Positions 8,618-17,955 of a stretch of DNA of 35,721 nucleotides are shown piece after piece. Where the stretch lies: positions 1-35,721 of the forward strand of contig JAKCCH010000024.1 of the NCBI GenBank assembly GCA_021838945.1, in the 5' to 3' direction. The DNA comes from Actinomycetes bacterium (GTDB lineage Bacteria; Actinomycetota; Acidimicrobiia; Acidimicrobiales; Bog-793). Position numbers and translations under genes: made by a program. A model generated the notes under the pieces. That model was not told where the DNA came from. It made no database searches and saw nothing but the letters and a program-made list of their open reading frames with translations. How positions within the stretch are numbered: position 1 is the stretch's first letter; each line of letters starts with the position of its first letter.

Positions 8618-9306
8618 CAGATGACCTTGCCTCCGGCTCGCCGTGGGATCTTCGTACGCTCGACGGCCCGGACCGAGATGTTCCCGGTCGCCTCGTCGTC
8701 GCGCTTCCCGCTCTGGCCCCCCTCGGGCGGCCGCACGCCGTAGCCGAGCTCGCCGGACCACTGCACGCGGCCCTCGTACTCGGCCGAGCCCGCCGGGGAT
8801 GTCGCCCGCATCCAGCCGGAGGTGTGCTGGTCCTCGCCTTCCCGCCAGTCCTCCCAGGGCAGGTGTTGCGGCAGCCCGTCGTCGTCCACGAGCAGCTCCT
8901 CGCGCGTGTAGATCGCGTCAGCGCGGCTCACGAAGGAGAACTCGAACATCTTCGACTCGGTGATCGCCTCGGTCGGGCAGGCCTCGACGCACATGTCGCA
9001 GTGGATGCAGCGAAGGAAGTTGATCTCGTAGACGAACCCGTACCGCTCGCCCGGCGACACGGGCGCGTCGGGCGGGTTGTCCTTCCCGCGCACGTAGATG
9101 CAGTCGGCGGGGCACACCGCCGCGCACAGCTCGCAGCCGATGCACTTCTCCATCCCGTCCTCGTAGCGGTTGAGGACGTGGCGCCCGTGGATGCGTGGCG
9201 GCTTCGGCTGTTTCTCCTTCGGGTACTCGTGGGTGACCCGTGGCTCGAGCACCTGCCGGAGCGTCACCTTGAACCCACCGAAGAAACTCGGCAACAGCCC
9301 GCTCAC
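8617..9306 (-). CDS. nuoI: NADH-quinone oxidoreductase subunit I (two [4Fe-4S] ferredoxin-type)
   Basis: Peripheral-arm subunit carrying clusters N6a and N6b, which pass electrons towards N2. Two motifs are visible: CIGCELCAAVCP (Cys 55, 58, 61, 65) and CIHCDMCVEACP (Cys 100, 103, 106, 110). The GTG start overlaps the nuoH stop (GTGA), and the stop shares a base with nuoJ (TGATG). Of 229 residues, the last ~70 (after the LPWEDW segment) are hydrophilic with a basic end. Similar C-terminal extensions occur in actinobacterial NuoI. Confidence 0.97.
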   Translation of the reverse strand: MSGLLPSFFGGFKVTLRQVLEPRVTHEYPKEKQPKPPRIHGRHVLNRYEDGMEKCIGCELCAAVCPADCIYVRGKDNPPDAPVSPGERYGFVYEINFLRCIHCDMCVEACPTEAITESKMFEFSFVSRADAIYTREELLVDDDGLPQHLPWEDWREGEDQHTSGWMRATSPAGSAEYEGRVQWSGELGYGVRPPEGGQSGKRDDEATGNISVRAVERTKIPRRAGGKVI

Positions 9307-10568
9307 CGCTCACCTCCCTCGTCCGTCGACGCCGCCGAGGACGACGACGCCGACGCCGCCGTCGACGCCGCCGCGAGCGCCCGCAGCCGGATCTGCTCGG
9401 CGACACGGGTCACCCGGCCCCGCCCGGCGGTCTCCGCCTCGAGCTCGCGCCGGCGCCGGCTGACGTTGAGCGCCTGCGAGAGCACCAGCCCCGCGAGGAT
9501 GACGCCGCCGAGGACGCCGAACAGCCACCCGACGTGCAGGTCGGCCCCGGCGATCACGAGCAGCCAACCGAGCGAGAGCGGGATGAGCGTCTTCCAGCCG
9601 ACGTCCATCAGCTGGTCGTAGCGAAGCCGCGGGAGCGCCGCCCGGATCCACACGTAGACGTACAGGAAGACACCGGTCTTGCCGGCGAACCACAGGATCG
9701 GCCACAACCAGCGGAGGAAGTGGAAGCCCGGCCCGTCCGGCCCGCCGAAGAACAGCGTGACCATGATCGCCGACATCGTCACCATGTTCATGAACTCGGC
9801 CAGGTAGAACATGGCGAAACGGATCGACGAGTACTCCGTGTTGAACCCGCCCACGAGCTCCTGCTCGCCCTCCACGAGGTCGAACGGCGGCCGGTTCAGC
9901 TCGGCCGTCCCGGCGATCCAGAAGATGACGAACGGGATGATCCCGGTGGTGAACACGCCCCACTTCCAGAAGTGCGGCGCCTGCGCCAGCACGATGCCGC
10001 GAGTCGACAGCGTGTGGGTCTGCAACACGACAGCCACAACCGACAGGCCCATCGCCGCCTCGTAGCTGATCATCTGGGCACTCGCCCGCACCGACCCGAG
10101 CAGCGGGTACTTCGACCCTGACGACCAGCCCGCCAGCATCGTCCCGTACACCGAGACCGACGACAACGCGAGGAGGAAGAGGATCCCCATCGGCGGATCG
10201 GCCACCTGGAGCTCGACCGCGTGTCCGGCGATCGTCACGATCCCGCCCACCGGCACGACCGTGAAGATCAGGAACGCCGGCACGAGCGTGAGGTACGGCG
10301 CCAGCTTGAAGATGATCCGGTCGGCGCGCTCGGGGAGCAGGTCCTCCTTGAAGAAGAGCTTGATGCCGTCGGCGAGCGACTGCAGGATCCCGAACGGGCC
10401 GGCGCGGTTCGGGCCGATCCGGTTCTGCATGTCCGAGATGACCTTGCGCTCGACCCAGATCATCATCATCACGGTCACGAGCAGGACCGCGAAGATGGCG
10501 ACCACCTTCACGACGGCGATCAGGATCACCGCCAGCCCGACGCCGTGGGCGAACAACGGGTCCGGCAT
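9303..10568 (-). CDS. nuoH: NADH-quinone oxidoreductase subunit H
   Basis: ND1-type membrane subunit that joins the hydrophilic and membrane arms and forms much of the quinone cavity. Signatures are WVERKVISDMQNRIGPNRAG, LADGIKLFFKED, and ELNRPPFDLVEGEQELVGGF followed by NTEYSSIRFAMFYLAEF. The start is ATG at 10568, overlapping the nuoG stop as TGATG; upstream in-frame sequence is an antisense shadow of nuoG. The 421-residue product ends in a ~50-residue charged, Ala/Ser-rich tail (RRRRELEAETAGRG to AASTDEGGER) not required for the fold. The stop overlaps the nuoI GTG. Confidence 0.96.
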   Translation of the reverse strand: MPDPLFAHGVGLAVILIAVVKVVAIFAVLLVTVMMMIWVERKVISDMQNRIGPNRAGPFGILQSLADGIKLFFKEDLLPERADRIIFKLAPYLTLVPAFLIFTVVPVGGIVTIAGHAVELQVADPPMGILFLLALSSVSVYGTMLAGWSSGSKYPLLGSVRASAQMISYEAAMGLSVVAVVLQTHTLSTRGIVLAQAPHFWKWGVFTTGIIPFVIFWIAGTAELNRPPFDLVEGEQELVGGFNTEYSSIRFAMFYLAEFMNMVTMSAIMVTLFFGGPDGPGFHFLRWLWPILWFAGKTGVFLYVYVWIRAALPRLRYDQLMDVGWKTLIPLSLGWLLVIAGADLHVGWLFGVLGGVILAGLVLSQALNVSRRRRELEAETAGRGRVTRVAEQIRLRALAAASTAASASSSSAASTDEGGER

Positions 10569-13327
10569 CAGTCCTCCACCGTCTCGATCCGAACGGTCTG
10601 GGCAACCTCGTCCGCGTCGATGATGGAGGCAAGGCCGGGCTCGTCGACGGGCTCCAAGTTGAACCCGAGCACGGCGACGCCGCCCGGCACGCTCTCGTCG
10701 AGCTCGACCGGGACGATGAGCTCGCCACGAGCTGATCGCACGCGTACCTTGCCTCCGTCCTCGATGCCGAGCTGCTGGAGCTCCTTCCGGCGGAGGTGCA
10801 GGCGCTGGCGGGGTGCGAGCTTGCCGAGCGACGGCGAGGCCTGCACGAGGGCGCCCTGGTCGTAGAGGAACCGGCGGGCGACGAGGCGGAAGCCGTAGGA
10901 GTCCGGCACGGGAGCGCCGGGAACGGGCCAGCGGTCCGGGTCGAACGTCGCAGGCGCCGGGCGCGGTGCCGACGATCCGGACGTCCGGACGCTGTCGGCC
11001 GAAAGGGCAGGCGGCTCGACTCCGGCCCAAGCCTCTTCGATCGCCACCGACTCCGCCACCTGGCCCGAGGGCACCTCGGCGAAGCCGGCGAACATCGGGG
11101 CACCCTGAGTGATGACCGAGTCGATGCCCGGGGTGGCAACCGGGTCGAGGCGCCGCCTCGGGTCGGCACCGGGCGGGAGGAGGCTGAGGCCGACCCCGGA
11201 GACCGGCAGCACGACGCCGTCGGCTCCTGCGGGCCCGTACACCGCCTCGACCGTGGCGCCGAAGTGCGACGGCACGACCTCCTCGATCTCCTCCCAGATC
11301 CCCTCGAGGTGGTCGAAGCCGAGGTCGAGCCCGAGCTGCTCGGCGATCTCCGAAGCGATGACCCAGTCTTGGCGGGCGACTCCCGGTGGGACCACCTTCT
11401 GAGCGAGGTGCGTCACCCGCCCTTCGATGTTCGTCGTGGTTCCACCGCGCTCCGTTGGTCCCGCCGCAGGCAGCACGACGTCCGCCAGCTGTGCCGACGC
11501 GGTCGGCAGGGTGCCGATGGCGACGAGGAAGGGGATCCGCTCGAGCGCACGCGTGGCGAGGTCCCGGTCCGGGAAGTCGCAGAGCGGATCGGCGCCGAGC
11601 AGCACGAGCACGCGCATGGTCCCTGCGGCCGCAGCCTCGAGCATCGCCCGCGTGTCGAGCCCCGCCGAGGCCGGCATGGAACCCCACTGCGACTCGTACC
11701 AGGACCTTCCCGCTTCGAGCGTCACCCGGCCCGGCAGCATCCCGGGCGCGAGCCCCATGTCCAGGGCGCCGCGCACGTTGGCCCGCCGCAGCGCCGGCAG
11801 GAAACGCACTCCCGGCAACGCCCGCACGAACGCCGCCGCCGCGGCAGCGACCGAATCGGCGCTCTCCGACACCGACGGGCGACCGAGGACGACCACGACG
11901 TCGCTCCCGTCGACACCCTCGAGCGGCCCTCCCGAGCCGACGAGGTCCGGGACGGAGGCGGCGGACTCACCGGGCTTCGCCGGGACGACGGCAGCCGCCA
12001 CCTCCGCCAGGGCGGTCGGGACGGGCGAGCAGTCGACGACGAGCAGCCCGTGATGCGCGGCCGCCGTCCGCAGCCGGAGGTGCAGGATCGGCAGCTCCTC
12101 TCGGAGATCGCCGGCGAGCACGACCACGTACTTCGAATGGCACGCCTCGTCGATGGTCGCCTGCGGGAGCGACACCACGAGCTCCGCCGGCAGGCCGTCG
12201 CCGAGCTGGGCGTCGACGTTGTCCGTGCCGATGACCGCACGGGCGAGCTTCGACCAGGCGTACTGGCCCTCGTTCGGCAGGCGGGCTCCCCCGATGATCC
12301 CGACCGAAGCAGGCCCCTGTGAGGACACCGCCTCGCGGATGCCTCGCCCGACGTCGGCCAGAGCCTCGTTCCACGAGACCGGGACGAGCTCACCGTCCTT
12401 GCGGCAGAGCGGCTGCCCGAGCCGCTCGCGCGCATTCACGGCCTCGAACCCGTACCGGCCGCGGTCGCAGAGCCAGGACTGGTTGACGGGACCGGAGTCG
12501 ATACCGAGGAAGCGGACGACCTTGCCAGCGGACGACTGCACCGCCACGCGGCAGCCGACGGCACAGAAGGTGCACGTCGACTCGACCTGCTCGAGGTCCC
12601 ACGGCCGGGACTTGAACCGGTACGGCACGGACGTGAGGGCTCCGACCGGGCAGATCTGGATGGTGTTGCCGGCGAAGTAGGAGTCGAACGGCTTCTCGGG
12701 GAAGGTCGCTACCTCGATGGCGTCGCCCCGGCTGAAGAAGTCGATGAGCGGTTCGCCGGCGATCTCCTCGGCGAAACGCGTGCACCGCGCGCACTGTATG
12801 CACCGCTCGCGGTCGAGCAGCGTGAGGGGGCCGAGGACGATGGGTTTGGCCCAGTGACGTTTCTCCTCGATGAAACGGGACTCGCCCGGGCCGTGGCTCA
12901 TCGCTTGGTCCTGCAGCGGGCACTCGCCTCCCTTGTCGCACACCGGGCAGTCGAGGGGGTGGTTGACGAGGAGGAACTCGAGCACGCCCTCCTGGGCCTT
13001 GCGGGCCGCTGGCGACTCGGTCTCGATCTCCTGGCCGTCGGCCACGCTCACGAAGCACGCTGGCTGGAGGCTCGGGCCGCGCGGGCTCGACACCTCGACG
13101 AGGCACATGCGGCACATGCCGACCGGCTTCATCCGCGGGTGGTAGCAGAAGCGCGGGATGAAGACGCCGTGCCGCTCGGCCGCCTCGATGATGAGCTCGC
13201 CCGGCTGTGCCGTCACCTCCCTCCCGTTCAGGGTGATCGCGAGCGTCTCGGGCTTGGCCGGCGCCTCCGGCGTGTCCGGCGTGGCCGTCGTGGTCGTCGT
13301 GGTCGTCGTGGCCGTCGTGTCAGGCAT
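10568..13327 (-). CDS. nuoG: NADH-quinone oxidoreductase subunit G (multi-FeS)
   Basis: Largest peripheral-arm subunit (919 residues), carrying several iron-sulfur clusters between NuoF and NuoI. In order: a [2Fe-2S] ferredoxin domain (C61, C72, C75, C91), a Cys-rich segment HPLDCPVCDKGGECPLQ including a His-ligand type site, CIQCARC, and a molybdopterin-oxidoreductase-type Cys set CTFCAVGC followed by a distant LCDRGR. The last matches the extra N7 cluster found in some bacteria. The C-terminus resembles a molybdopterin dinucleotide-binding fold (RLHLRRKELQQLGIEDGG), as is usual for the family. The N-terminus carries a Thr run (residues 4-16) encoded by short tandem repeats. The ATG overlaps the nuoF end by 8 bases. 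Confidence 0.96.
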   Translation of the reverse strand: MPDTTATTTTTTTTATPDTPEAPAKPETLAITLNGREVTAQPGELIIEAAERHGVFIPRFCYHPRMKPVGMCRMCLVEVSSPRGPSLQPACFVSVADGQEIETESPAARKAQEGVLEFLLVNHPLDCPVCDKGGECPLQDQAMSHGPGESRFIEEKRHWAKPIVLGPLTLLDRERCIQCARCTRFAEEIAGEPLIDFFSRGDAIEVATFPEKPFDSYFAGNTIQICPVGALTSVPYRFKSRPWDLEQVESTCTFCAVGCRVAVQSSAGKVVRFLGIDSGPVNQSWLCDRGRYGFEAVNARERLGQPLCRKDGELVPVSWNEALADVGRGIREAVSSQGPASVGIIGGARLPNEGQYAWSKLARAVIGTDNVDAQLGDGLPAELVVSLPQATIDEACHSKYVVVLAGDLREELPILHLRLRTAAAHHGLLVVDCSPVPTALAEVAAAVVPAKPGESAASVPDLVGSGGPLEGVDGSDVVVVLGRPSVSESADSVAAAAAAFVRALPGVRFLPALRRANVRGALDMGLAPGMLPGRVTLEAGRSWYESQWGSMPASAGLDTRAMLEAAAAGTMRVLVLLGADPLCDFPDRDLATRALERIPFLVAIGTLPTASAQLADVVLPAAGPTERGGTTTNIEGRVTHLAQKVVPPGVARQDWVIASEIAEQLGLDLGFDHLEGIWEEIEEVVPSHFGATVEAVYGPAGADGVVLPVSGVGLSLLPPGADPRRRLDPVATPGIDSVITQGAPMFAGFAEVPSGQVAESVAIEEAWAGVEPPALSADSVRTSGSSAPRPAPATFDPDRWPVPGAPVPDSYGFRLVARRFLYDQGALVQASPSLGKLAPRQRLHLRRKELQQLGIEDGGKVRVRSARGELIVPVELDESVPGGVAVLGFNLEPVDEPGLASIIDADEVAQTVRIETVED

Positions 13328-14642
13328 GGCGGACCTCGTCGGGCGGCATCGGGCAGCCGCCCTCCTTCACGTGGAGGAGGAACTCGTCCCTGAAGCGGTG
13401 GATGCCCGACACGATCGACGGCGGGATCGACGGGCCGAGGACGCAGATCGTCGTCTGCCGCGGCGGCCAGCTGAGCCCCGGCGAGATGTTGTCGCACGCG
13501 TCGAGCAGGAGATCGATGTCCTCCTCGCGGCCGAGGCCGTCCTCGAGGCGGCGCATGATCTTGTCGATCCAGCCCGCGCCCTCCCGGCACGGCGTGCACT
13601 GGCCGCACGACTCGCGATGGAAGAACCGGCTGATACGCCAGGCCGCCCGCACGGCACAGGTCGTCTCGTCCATCACGACGATCGAGCCGGAACCGAGCAT
13701 CGAGCCCGCCTTCCCGACGGCGTCCTGGTCGAGGCCCATGTCGAGGTGCTCAGGGAAGAACCAGGGCGAGGAGACGCCGCCCGGGATGATCGCCTTCAGC
13801 TCGCGGCCGTAGCGGACGCCGCCGCCGAGGCTGGGGTCGTAGATCAGGTCGCGGAACGTCGTCTTCGACATCTCGAGCTCGTACCAGCCGGGGCGCTCGA
13901 CGTGGCCGGACAGGGCGAACATGCGCGTCCCCGTCGACGTGCCCTGGCCGAGGGCGGCAAAGGCCGCGCCGCCGTTGAGCACGATCCAGGGGATGTTCGA
14001 CATCGTCTCGACGTTGTTCACCACCGTCGGCTCGCCGTACAGCCCGATCACGGCCGGGAAGTACGGGGGCTTGATCCTCGGGAACCCGCGCTTGCCTTCG
14101 AGGGACTCGAGCAGGGCGGTCTCCTCGCCGCAGATGTAGGCGCCTGCGCCTGGATGGACGATGAGGTCGAGCGAGAAGCCGGAGCCGAAGATGCCGGCGC
14201 CGAGCGCACCGTGCGAGTACGCCTCGTTCACCGCCTGGGTGAGGCGCTCGAGGCCGAGCGCGAACTCGCCCCGGCAGAAGATGAACGCCTGCGCCGCCCC
14301 GATCGCGTAGGCCGTGATGATCGTCCCCTCGACGATCTGGTGCGGGTCGCGCTCGATGAGGAGGTGGTCCTTGAACGTCGCCGGTTCGGACTCGTCGCCG
14401 TTGACGACGAGGTAGGTCGTCTCCGCCTTCCGCAGCATCGACCACTTGCGCCCCGCCGGGAAGCCGGCGCCGCCGCGGCCGAGCAGCGAGGCGGCGTTGA
14501 CCTCCTCCTGCACCTGCTCGGGGGTCATCGACAGGGCCTTGCGCAGGCCGTCGTAGCCGCCGGTGGCGAGGTAGCGCTCGAGCGTGTGGGAGTCCTCGTG
14601 CTCGATGCGCCGGGTCACGATGCGGGGGGCGTCGGTCAGCAT
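13320..14642 (-). CDS. nuoF: NADH-quinone oxidoreductase subunit F (FMN/NADH-binding)
   Basis: Entry point for electrons: oxidises NADH using FMN and passes electrons to a [4Fe-4S] cluster (N3). The FMN/NADH loop GRGGAGFPAG is at residues 55-64, followed by NGDESEPATFKD. The cluster motif ESCGQCTPCREG supplies Cys 346, 349, 352, with Cys 400 (TTICVLG) as fourth ligand. The start is ATG at 14642, overlapping the nuoE stop (TGATG). A longer open frame upstream is an Arg-rich shadow of nuoE and was rejected. The product is 440 residues, normal for the family. Its end overlaps the nuoG ATG by 8 bases. Confidence 0.97.
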   Translation of the reverse strand: MLTDAPRIVTRRIEHEDSHTLERYLATGGYDGLRKALSMTPEQVQEEVNAASLLGRGGAGFPAGRKWSMLRKAETTYLVVNGDESEPATFKDHLLIERDPHQIVEGTIITAYAIGAAQAFIFCRGEFALGLERLTQAVNEAYSHGALGAGIFGSGFSLDLIVHPGAGAYICGEETALLESLEGKRGFPRIKPPYFPAVIGLYGEPTVVNNVETMSNIPWIVLNGGAAFAALGQGTSTGTRMFALSGHVERPGWYELEMSKTTFRDLIYDPSLGGGVRYGRELKAIIPGGVSSPWFFPEHLDMGLDQDAVGKAGSMLGSGSIVVMDETTCAVRAAWRISRFFHRESCGQCTPCREGAGWIDKIMRRLEDGLGREEDIDLLLDACDNISPGLSWPPRQTTICVLGPSIPPSIVSGIHRFRDEFLLHVKEGGCPMPPDEVRHA

Positions 14643-15340
14643 CAGCCGGCTTCGCCCTCCTTCTCCTTGCGCGGGTTCTGTTCCGGCGTGGCCTTCGCGA
14701 CCGCGTCGCCGGAGGGGGCGGACTCGGCCAAGGCGCCGGCGGGCGGAGCGCCGGCCGACTGCGGGTTGCGCGAGATCGTGGCCGAGACGGGCTGGCGGGC
14801 GGGCAGCCCGACGGCCCTGTGGACCCGGTTCAGCACCCCGTGCGGCGGAACCGTGCCGTCGAGGCGGCCGGCTGACAGGTCCTCGACGAGGCGGTCGAAG
14901 CCCTCCTCGTCCACGGGCCCGAAGAAACGATGGTTCACCTGCACGCACACCGCCCGATCGCACCCGGCGAGGCACTCCGCCTCCTCGATCGTGAACATGC
15001 CGTCCGGGGTCGTCTGGCCTGAGTGGATGCCGAGGCGTTCCTCGGCGTGCCCGAGCACGTCGTAGGCCCCGGCCAGCATGCAGGCGATGTTCGTGCAGAT
15101 CGCGAACACGTAGCGGCCGACCGGCTCGGTGTGGAGCATGTCGTAGAAGGAGGCAGTGCCGCGCACCTCGGCCGGCGACACGCCGCAGAGCTTGGCGATG
15201 TCCTCCATCGCTTCCTCGGTGAGGTAGCCGTCCTGGGCCTGTGCCAGGTGGCAGAGCGGGACGAGGGCCGAGCGCCGCTCGGGGTAGACCGCCACGATGG
15301 CCTCGGCCCGCTGGCGGTTCTCGGCGCTGAGACGGCCCAT
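14642..15340 (-). CDS. nuoE: NADH-quinone oxidoreductase subunit E (24-kDa, [2Fe-2S])
   Basis: Peripheral-arm thioredoxin-fold subunit carrying cluster N1a beside NuoF. The four ligands are visible as C82-x4-C87 (ICTNIACML) and C123-x3-C127 (AECLAGCDRAVC). The helical N-terminus (ALVPLCHLAQAQDGYLTEEA) is typical. The ATG shares a base with the nuoD stop (TGATG). The protein has 232 residues; after the core, a Pro/Ala/Ser-rich tail of about 60 residues ends in a charged EKEGEAG. Tail sequence is low complexity and probably unstructured. Confidence 0.96.
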   Translation of the reverse strand: MGRLSAENRQRAEAIVAVYPERRSALVPLCHLAQAQDGYLTEEAMEDIAKLCGVSPAEVRGTASFYDMLHTEPVGRYVFAICTNIACMLAGAYDVLGHAEERLGIHSGQTTPDGMFTIEEAECLAGCDRAVCVQVNHRFFGPVDEEGFDRLVEDLSAGRLDGTVPPHGVLNRVHRAVGLPARQPVSATISRNPQSAGAPPAGALAESAPSGDAVAKATPEQNPRKEKEGEAG

Positions 15341-16764
15341 CAGCGGTCCACCTCGCCCATGACCGGGTCGACCGAGGAGATGATGGCGATGGCGTCCGCG
15401 ATGAGCCCGCCGCGCAGCATCGCCGGGAGCGACTGCAGGTTCACGAAGCTCGGCCCCCGCACGTGCAGCCGGTGCGGCTTGTTCGTCCCGTTCGCGACGA
15501 GGTAGCAGCCGAGCTCGCCCCGAGGCGACTCGATGGCCGTGTAGACCTCGCCCGGCGGCACCTGGAATCCCCTCGTGAAGATCTTGAAGTGGTGGATGAG
15601 AGCTTCCATCGACTCGTCGATGCGAGCCCTCGGCGGCGGCGTCACCTTCTTGTCCTGTGCCCGGTAGTCCCCTGCCGGCATGCGCTCGGCGATCTGGCGC
15701 ACGAGCTTGCAGGACTCACGGATCTCGTTGAGGCGCACGGCGTAGCGGTCGAAGGTGTCCCCCACCGTGCCGACGATCACGTCGAAGTCGAGCTGGCCGT
15801 ACTCGAGGTAGGGCATCGCGCGACGGAGGTCCCAGGGGACGCCGGCGGCTCGCAGGATGGGCCCCGTCGCAGACATGGCGATGGCGAGCTCCGGCCCGAT
15901 GACGCCGACGCCCTCGGTCCGCTCGCGGAAGATGGGCTGGCCGGTGAGCAGCTCGTCGTACTCGTCGACGCGACCGGGGATCGTGTCGAGGATCGCCTCG
16001 ATGTCGTCCTCCCATCCGTCGGGGAGGTCGGCCGCCACACCGCCCGGCCGGATGTAGTTGTGGTTCATCCGGAGGCCCGTGGTCTTCTCGAAGAACGTGA
16101 GGATCATCTCCCGCTCGCGAAAGCCGTAGATCATCATCGACGTCGACGCCAGGTCCATGCCGTTCGTGGCGGTCCACATGACGTGCGAGGAGATGCGGTT
16201 CAGCTCGGACATGAGCATGCGGATCCACGTCGCTCGCGGCGGGATCTCGATGCCGAGCAGCTCTTCGACGGCGAGGGAGTAGACGAGCTCGTTGTTGAGG
16301 GGTGAGAGGTAGTCCATGCGGGTGACGTTCGTCGCGCCCTGGACGTAGGTGAGCTCCTCGCCCGTCTTCTCCATGCCGGTGTGGAGGTAACCGACGACGG
16401 GCTTGGAGCGGAGAACCGTCTCGCCCTGGAGCTCCAGCATGATCCGCAGAACGCCGTGGGTCGAGGGGTGCTGCGGCCCCATGTTGATGATCATCGTCTC
16501 GTCTTCGCCGAACTCGACGTCGACGTCGCCGGGGTCGAGCACGAGCCCCTCGGGCAAGCGGAGAATCGAGCCTTCCTCGAGATCGAGCTCCCCCGGGTCG
16601 GTGTGAACCCGGTCGAGCAGCTCCTGGCGACCCTCTGCCGTCTCCCGCTCGAAGATCTCGTCGTAGGGGTTGACTCTGTCGGAGGCCTGTGCACCCTCTC
16701 TCGCCGTCTCGCCGTCGCTCTCGTCGCTCTCGTCGCTCGTCCAGTCGGGCCGATCGTTGCTCAT
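15340..16764 (-). CDS. nuoD: NADH-quinone oxidoreductase subunit D (49-kDa)
   Basis: Peripheral-arm subunit lining the quinone site near cluster N2, evolutionarily related to the large subunit of NiFe hydrogenases. The conserved [13 protein letters not shown] is at residues 95-107, followed by [26 protein letters not shown] and the C-terminal [10 protein letters not shown]. The ATG start overlaps the nuoC stop (ATGA). About 90 residues precede the conserved core, starting with an acidic Ser/Asp/Glu-rich stretch ([10 protein letters not shown]). This is longer than in many NuoD proteins; no better downstream start with comparable coupling is evident. Total 474 residues. Confidence 0.97.
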   Translation of the reverse strand: MSNDRPDWTSDESDESDGETAREGAQASDRVNPYDEIFERETAEGRQELLDRVHTDPGELDLEEGSILRLPEGLVLDPGDVDVEFGEDETMIINMGPQHPSTHGVLRIMLELQGETVLRSKPVVGYLHTGMEKTGEELTYVQGATNVTRMDYLSPLNNELVYSLAVEELLGIEIPPRATWIRMLMSELNRISSHVMWTATNGMDLASTSMMIYGFREREMILTFFEKTTGLRMNHNYIRPGGVAADLPDGWEDDIEAILDTIPGRVDEYDELLTGQPIFRERTEGVGVIGPELAIAMSATGPILRAAGVPWDLRRAMPYLEYGQLDFDVIVGTVGDTFDRYAVRLNEIRESCKLVRQIAERMPAGDYRAQDKKVTPPPRARIDESMEALIHHFKIFTRGFQVPPGEVYTAIESPRGELGCYLVANGTNKPHRLHVRGPSFVNLQSLPAMLRGGLIADAIAIISSVDPVMGEVDR

Positions 16765-17363
16765 CGCGGCCCCGGCGCTTCCTTGAACTGGACCGGCACC
16801 CGGCCAGGGGCGTAGTCCTTGCGAAGCGGATGGCCCTCCCAGTCCTCTGGCATGAGGATCCGGGTCATGTCGGGATGCCCCTCGAAACGTAGCCCGAACA
16901 TGTCGAACGCCTCGCGCTCCATCGCGTCGGCGCCCGGCCAGATCCGTACCACGCTCGGGACGACGGGGTCGCTCTCGGGCACCTGGACGCGGATGGAGAC
17001 GCGCTCGACCCGCTCCATCGAGAGGACCTGGACCGCCACTTCGAAACGCTGCGGCTCGACAGAGGCCGGCAGATCACGGCCCGGGTGGCGCAGGTAGTCG
17101 ACGCCGCACAGGTCGGAGCACATGGTGAAGGAATCCTCGTGCAACGCCTGGCAGGTCGCGAAGTACTGCTCGCGCGACGGGTGGAGCACGAGGTGTCCGC
17201 GCACGAAGAGCCGGGGCACGTCGGCGAGCACCGGGTTCGCGTCGACCGGCACGACTGCCGCCGTGCCGGCATCGGTTGCAGCACCGGCCACGTCGTCGGT
17301 TGCGTAGCCGGTTGTGGCATCGGTCACGTCGTCGGTCACGTCGTCGGTCACGTCGTCGGTCAC
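16761..17363 (-). CDS. nuoC: NADH-quinone oxidoreductase subunit C (30-kDa)
   Basis: Peripheral-arm subunit that pairs with NuoD. The C-terminal half carries the family signature [20 protein letters not shown] followed by [19 protein letters not shown]. The annotated start is the GTG at 17363, which overlaps the nuoB TGA (GTGA). The first ~30 residues are made of repeated Thr-Asp-Asp-Val units from a 12-bp tandem repeat, and each unit contains another in-frame GTG (17351, 17339, 17327). The true start could therefore be any of four codons. The repeats lie outside the conserved fold, which starts near [12 protein letters not shown]. Total 200 residues from the first GTG. Confidence 0.95.
   Translation of the reverse strand: MTDDVTDDVTDDVTDATTGYATDDVAGAATDAGTAAVVPVDANPVLADVPRLFVRGHLVLHPSREQYFATCQALHEDSFTMCSDLCGVDYLRHPGRDLPASVEPQRFEVAVQVLSMERVERVSIRVQVPESDPVVPSVVRIWPGADAMEREAFDMFGLRFEGHPDMTRILMPEDWEGHPLRKDYAPGRVPVQFKEAPGPR
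17316..17363. repeat. 12-bp tandem repeat at the nuoB/nuoC junction containing repeated GTG start codons
   Basis: Three perfect units of gtcgtcggtcac cover 17328-17363, preceded by an imperfect copy at 17316-17327. On the minus strand each unit reads GTG ACC GAC GAC (Val/Met-Thr-Asp-Asp), so each supplies a possible GTG initiation codon for nuoC. The outermost overlaps the nuoB stop codon. Confidence 0.9.
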
Positions 17364-17938
17364 TTCGGCGTCGCCACGTGGACCGGCCGGGCGAGCGGCT
17401 GCACCCAGCCCGGGGTCGGCGCGCCTTCTTCGTCGAGATGGATCCCGGCGCCCCGGCCCTCGGCTCGGCGCCGAGTGATCTCACCGGTGCGGATCTTCTC
17501 GTGCAGCGTGAGGATCGAGTGCATGAGCGTCTGAGGGTTGGGCGGGCAGCCGGGGGCATAGACGTCCACCGGGACGATCTGGTCGACGCCCTGGACGATG
17601 GCGTAGTTGTTGAACATCCCGCCGGTCGAGGCGCACACGCCCATGGAGATGACCCACTTGGGTTCCATCATCTGGTCGTAGACCTGCCGGAGGACGGGCG
17701 ACATCTTCTGGGAGACCCGGCCGGCGACGATCATGAGGTCGGCCTGGCGCGGCGATGCGCGGAAGACCTCCATGCCGAAACGTGCGAGGTCGAAGTCCGC
17801 CGCACCGGCGGCCATCATCTCGATGGCGCAGCAGGCGAGCCCGAACGTCGCCGGCCAGACGCTCGAGCGTCGGGCCCATTTCACGAGCTCCTCCAACTGG
17901 CCCGTCAGGAAGTTGTGGCTGAGGTCCTCAAGCCCCAT
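17360..17938 (-). CDS. nuoB: NADH-quinone oxidoreductase subunit B (N2 cluster)
   Basis: Carries the terminal [4Fe-4S] cluster N2 that reduces quinone. The unusual adjacent cysteines are Cys36-Cys37 ([10 protein letters not shown]), with Cys102 ([11 protein letters not shown]) and Cys131 ([10 protein letters not shown]) completing the site. The ATG lies 17 bases after the nuoA stop. The product is 192 residues, with a C-terminal ~40-residue charged extension beyond the NuoB core ([17 protein letters not shown]). Its stop overlaps the nuoC GTG start. Confidence 0.97.
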   Translation of the reverse strand: MGLEDLSHNFLTGQLEELVKWARRSSVWPATFGLACCAIEMMAAGAADFDLARFGMEVFRASPRQADLMIVAGRVSQKMSPVLRQVYDQMMEPKWVISMGVCASTGGMFNNYAIVQGVDQIVPVDVYAPGCPPNPQTLMHSILTLHEKIRTGEITRRRAEGRGAGIHLDEEGAPTPGWVQPLARPVHVATPK

Positions 17939-17955
17939 TGCTTGCCTCCTCGCCC

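Noticed and set aside
14643-14975. Longer NuoF with an N-terminal extension
   Set aside because: The added sequence is Arg/Gly-rich antisense-type composition overlapping nuoE, while ATG 14642 overlaps the nuoE stop and begins a normal NuoF.
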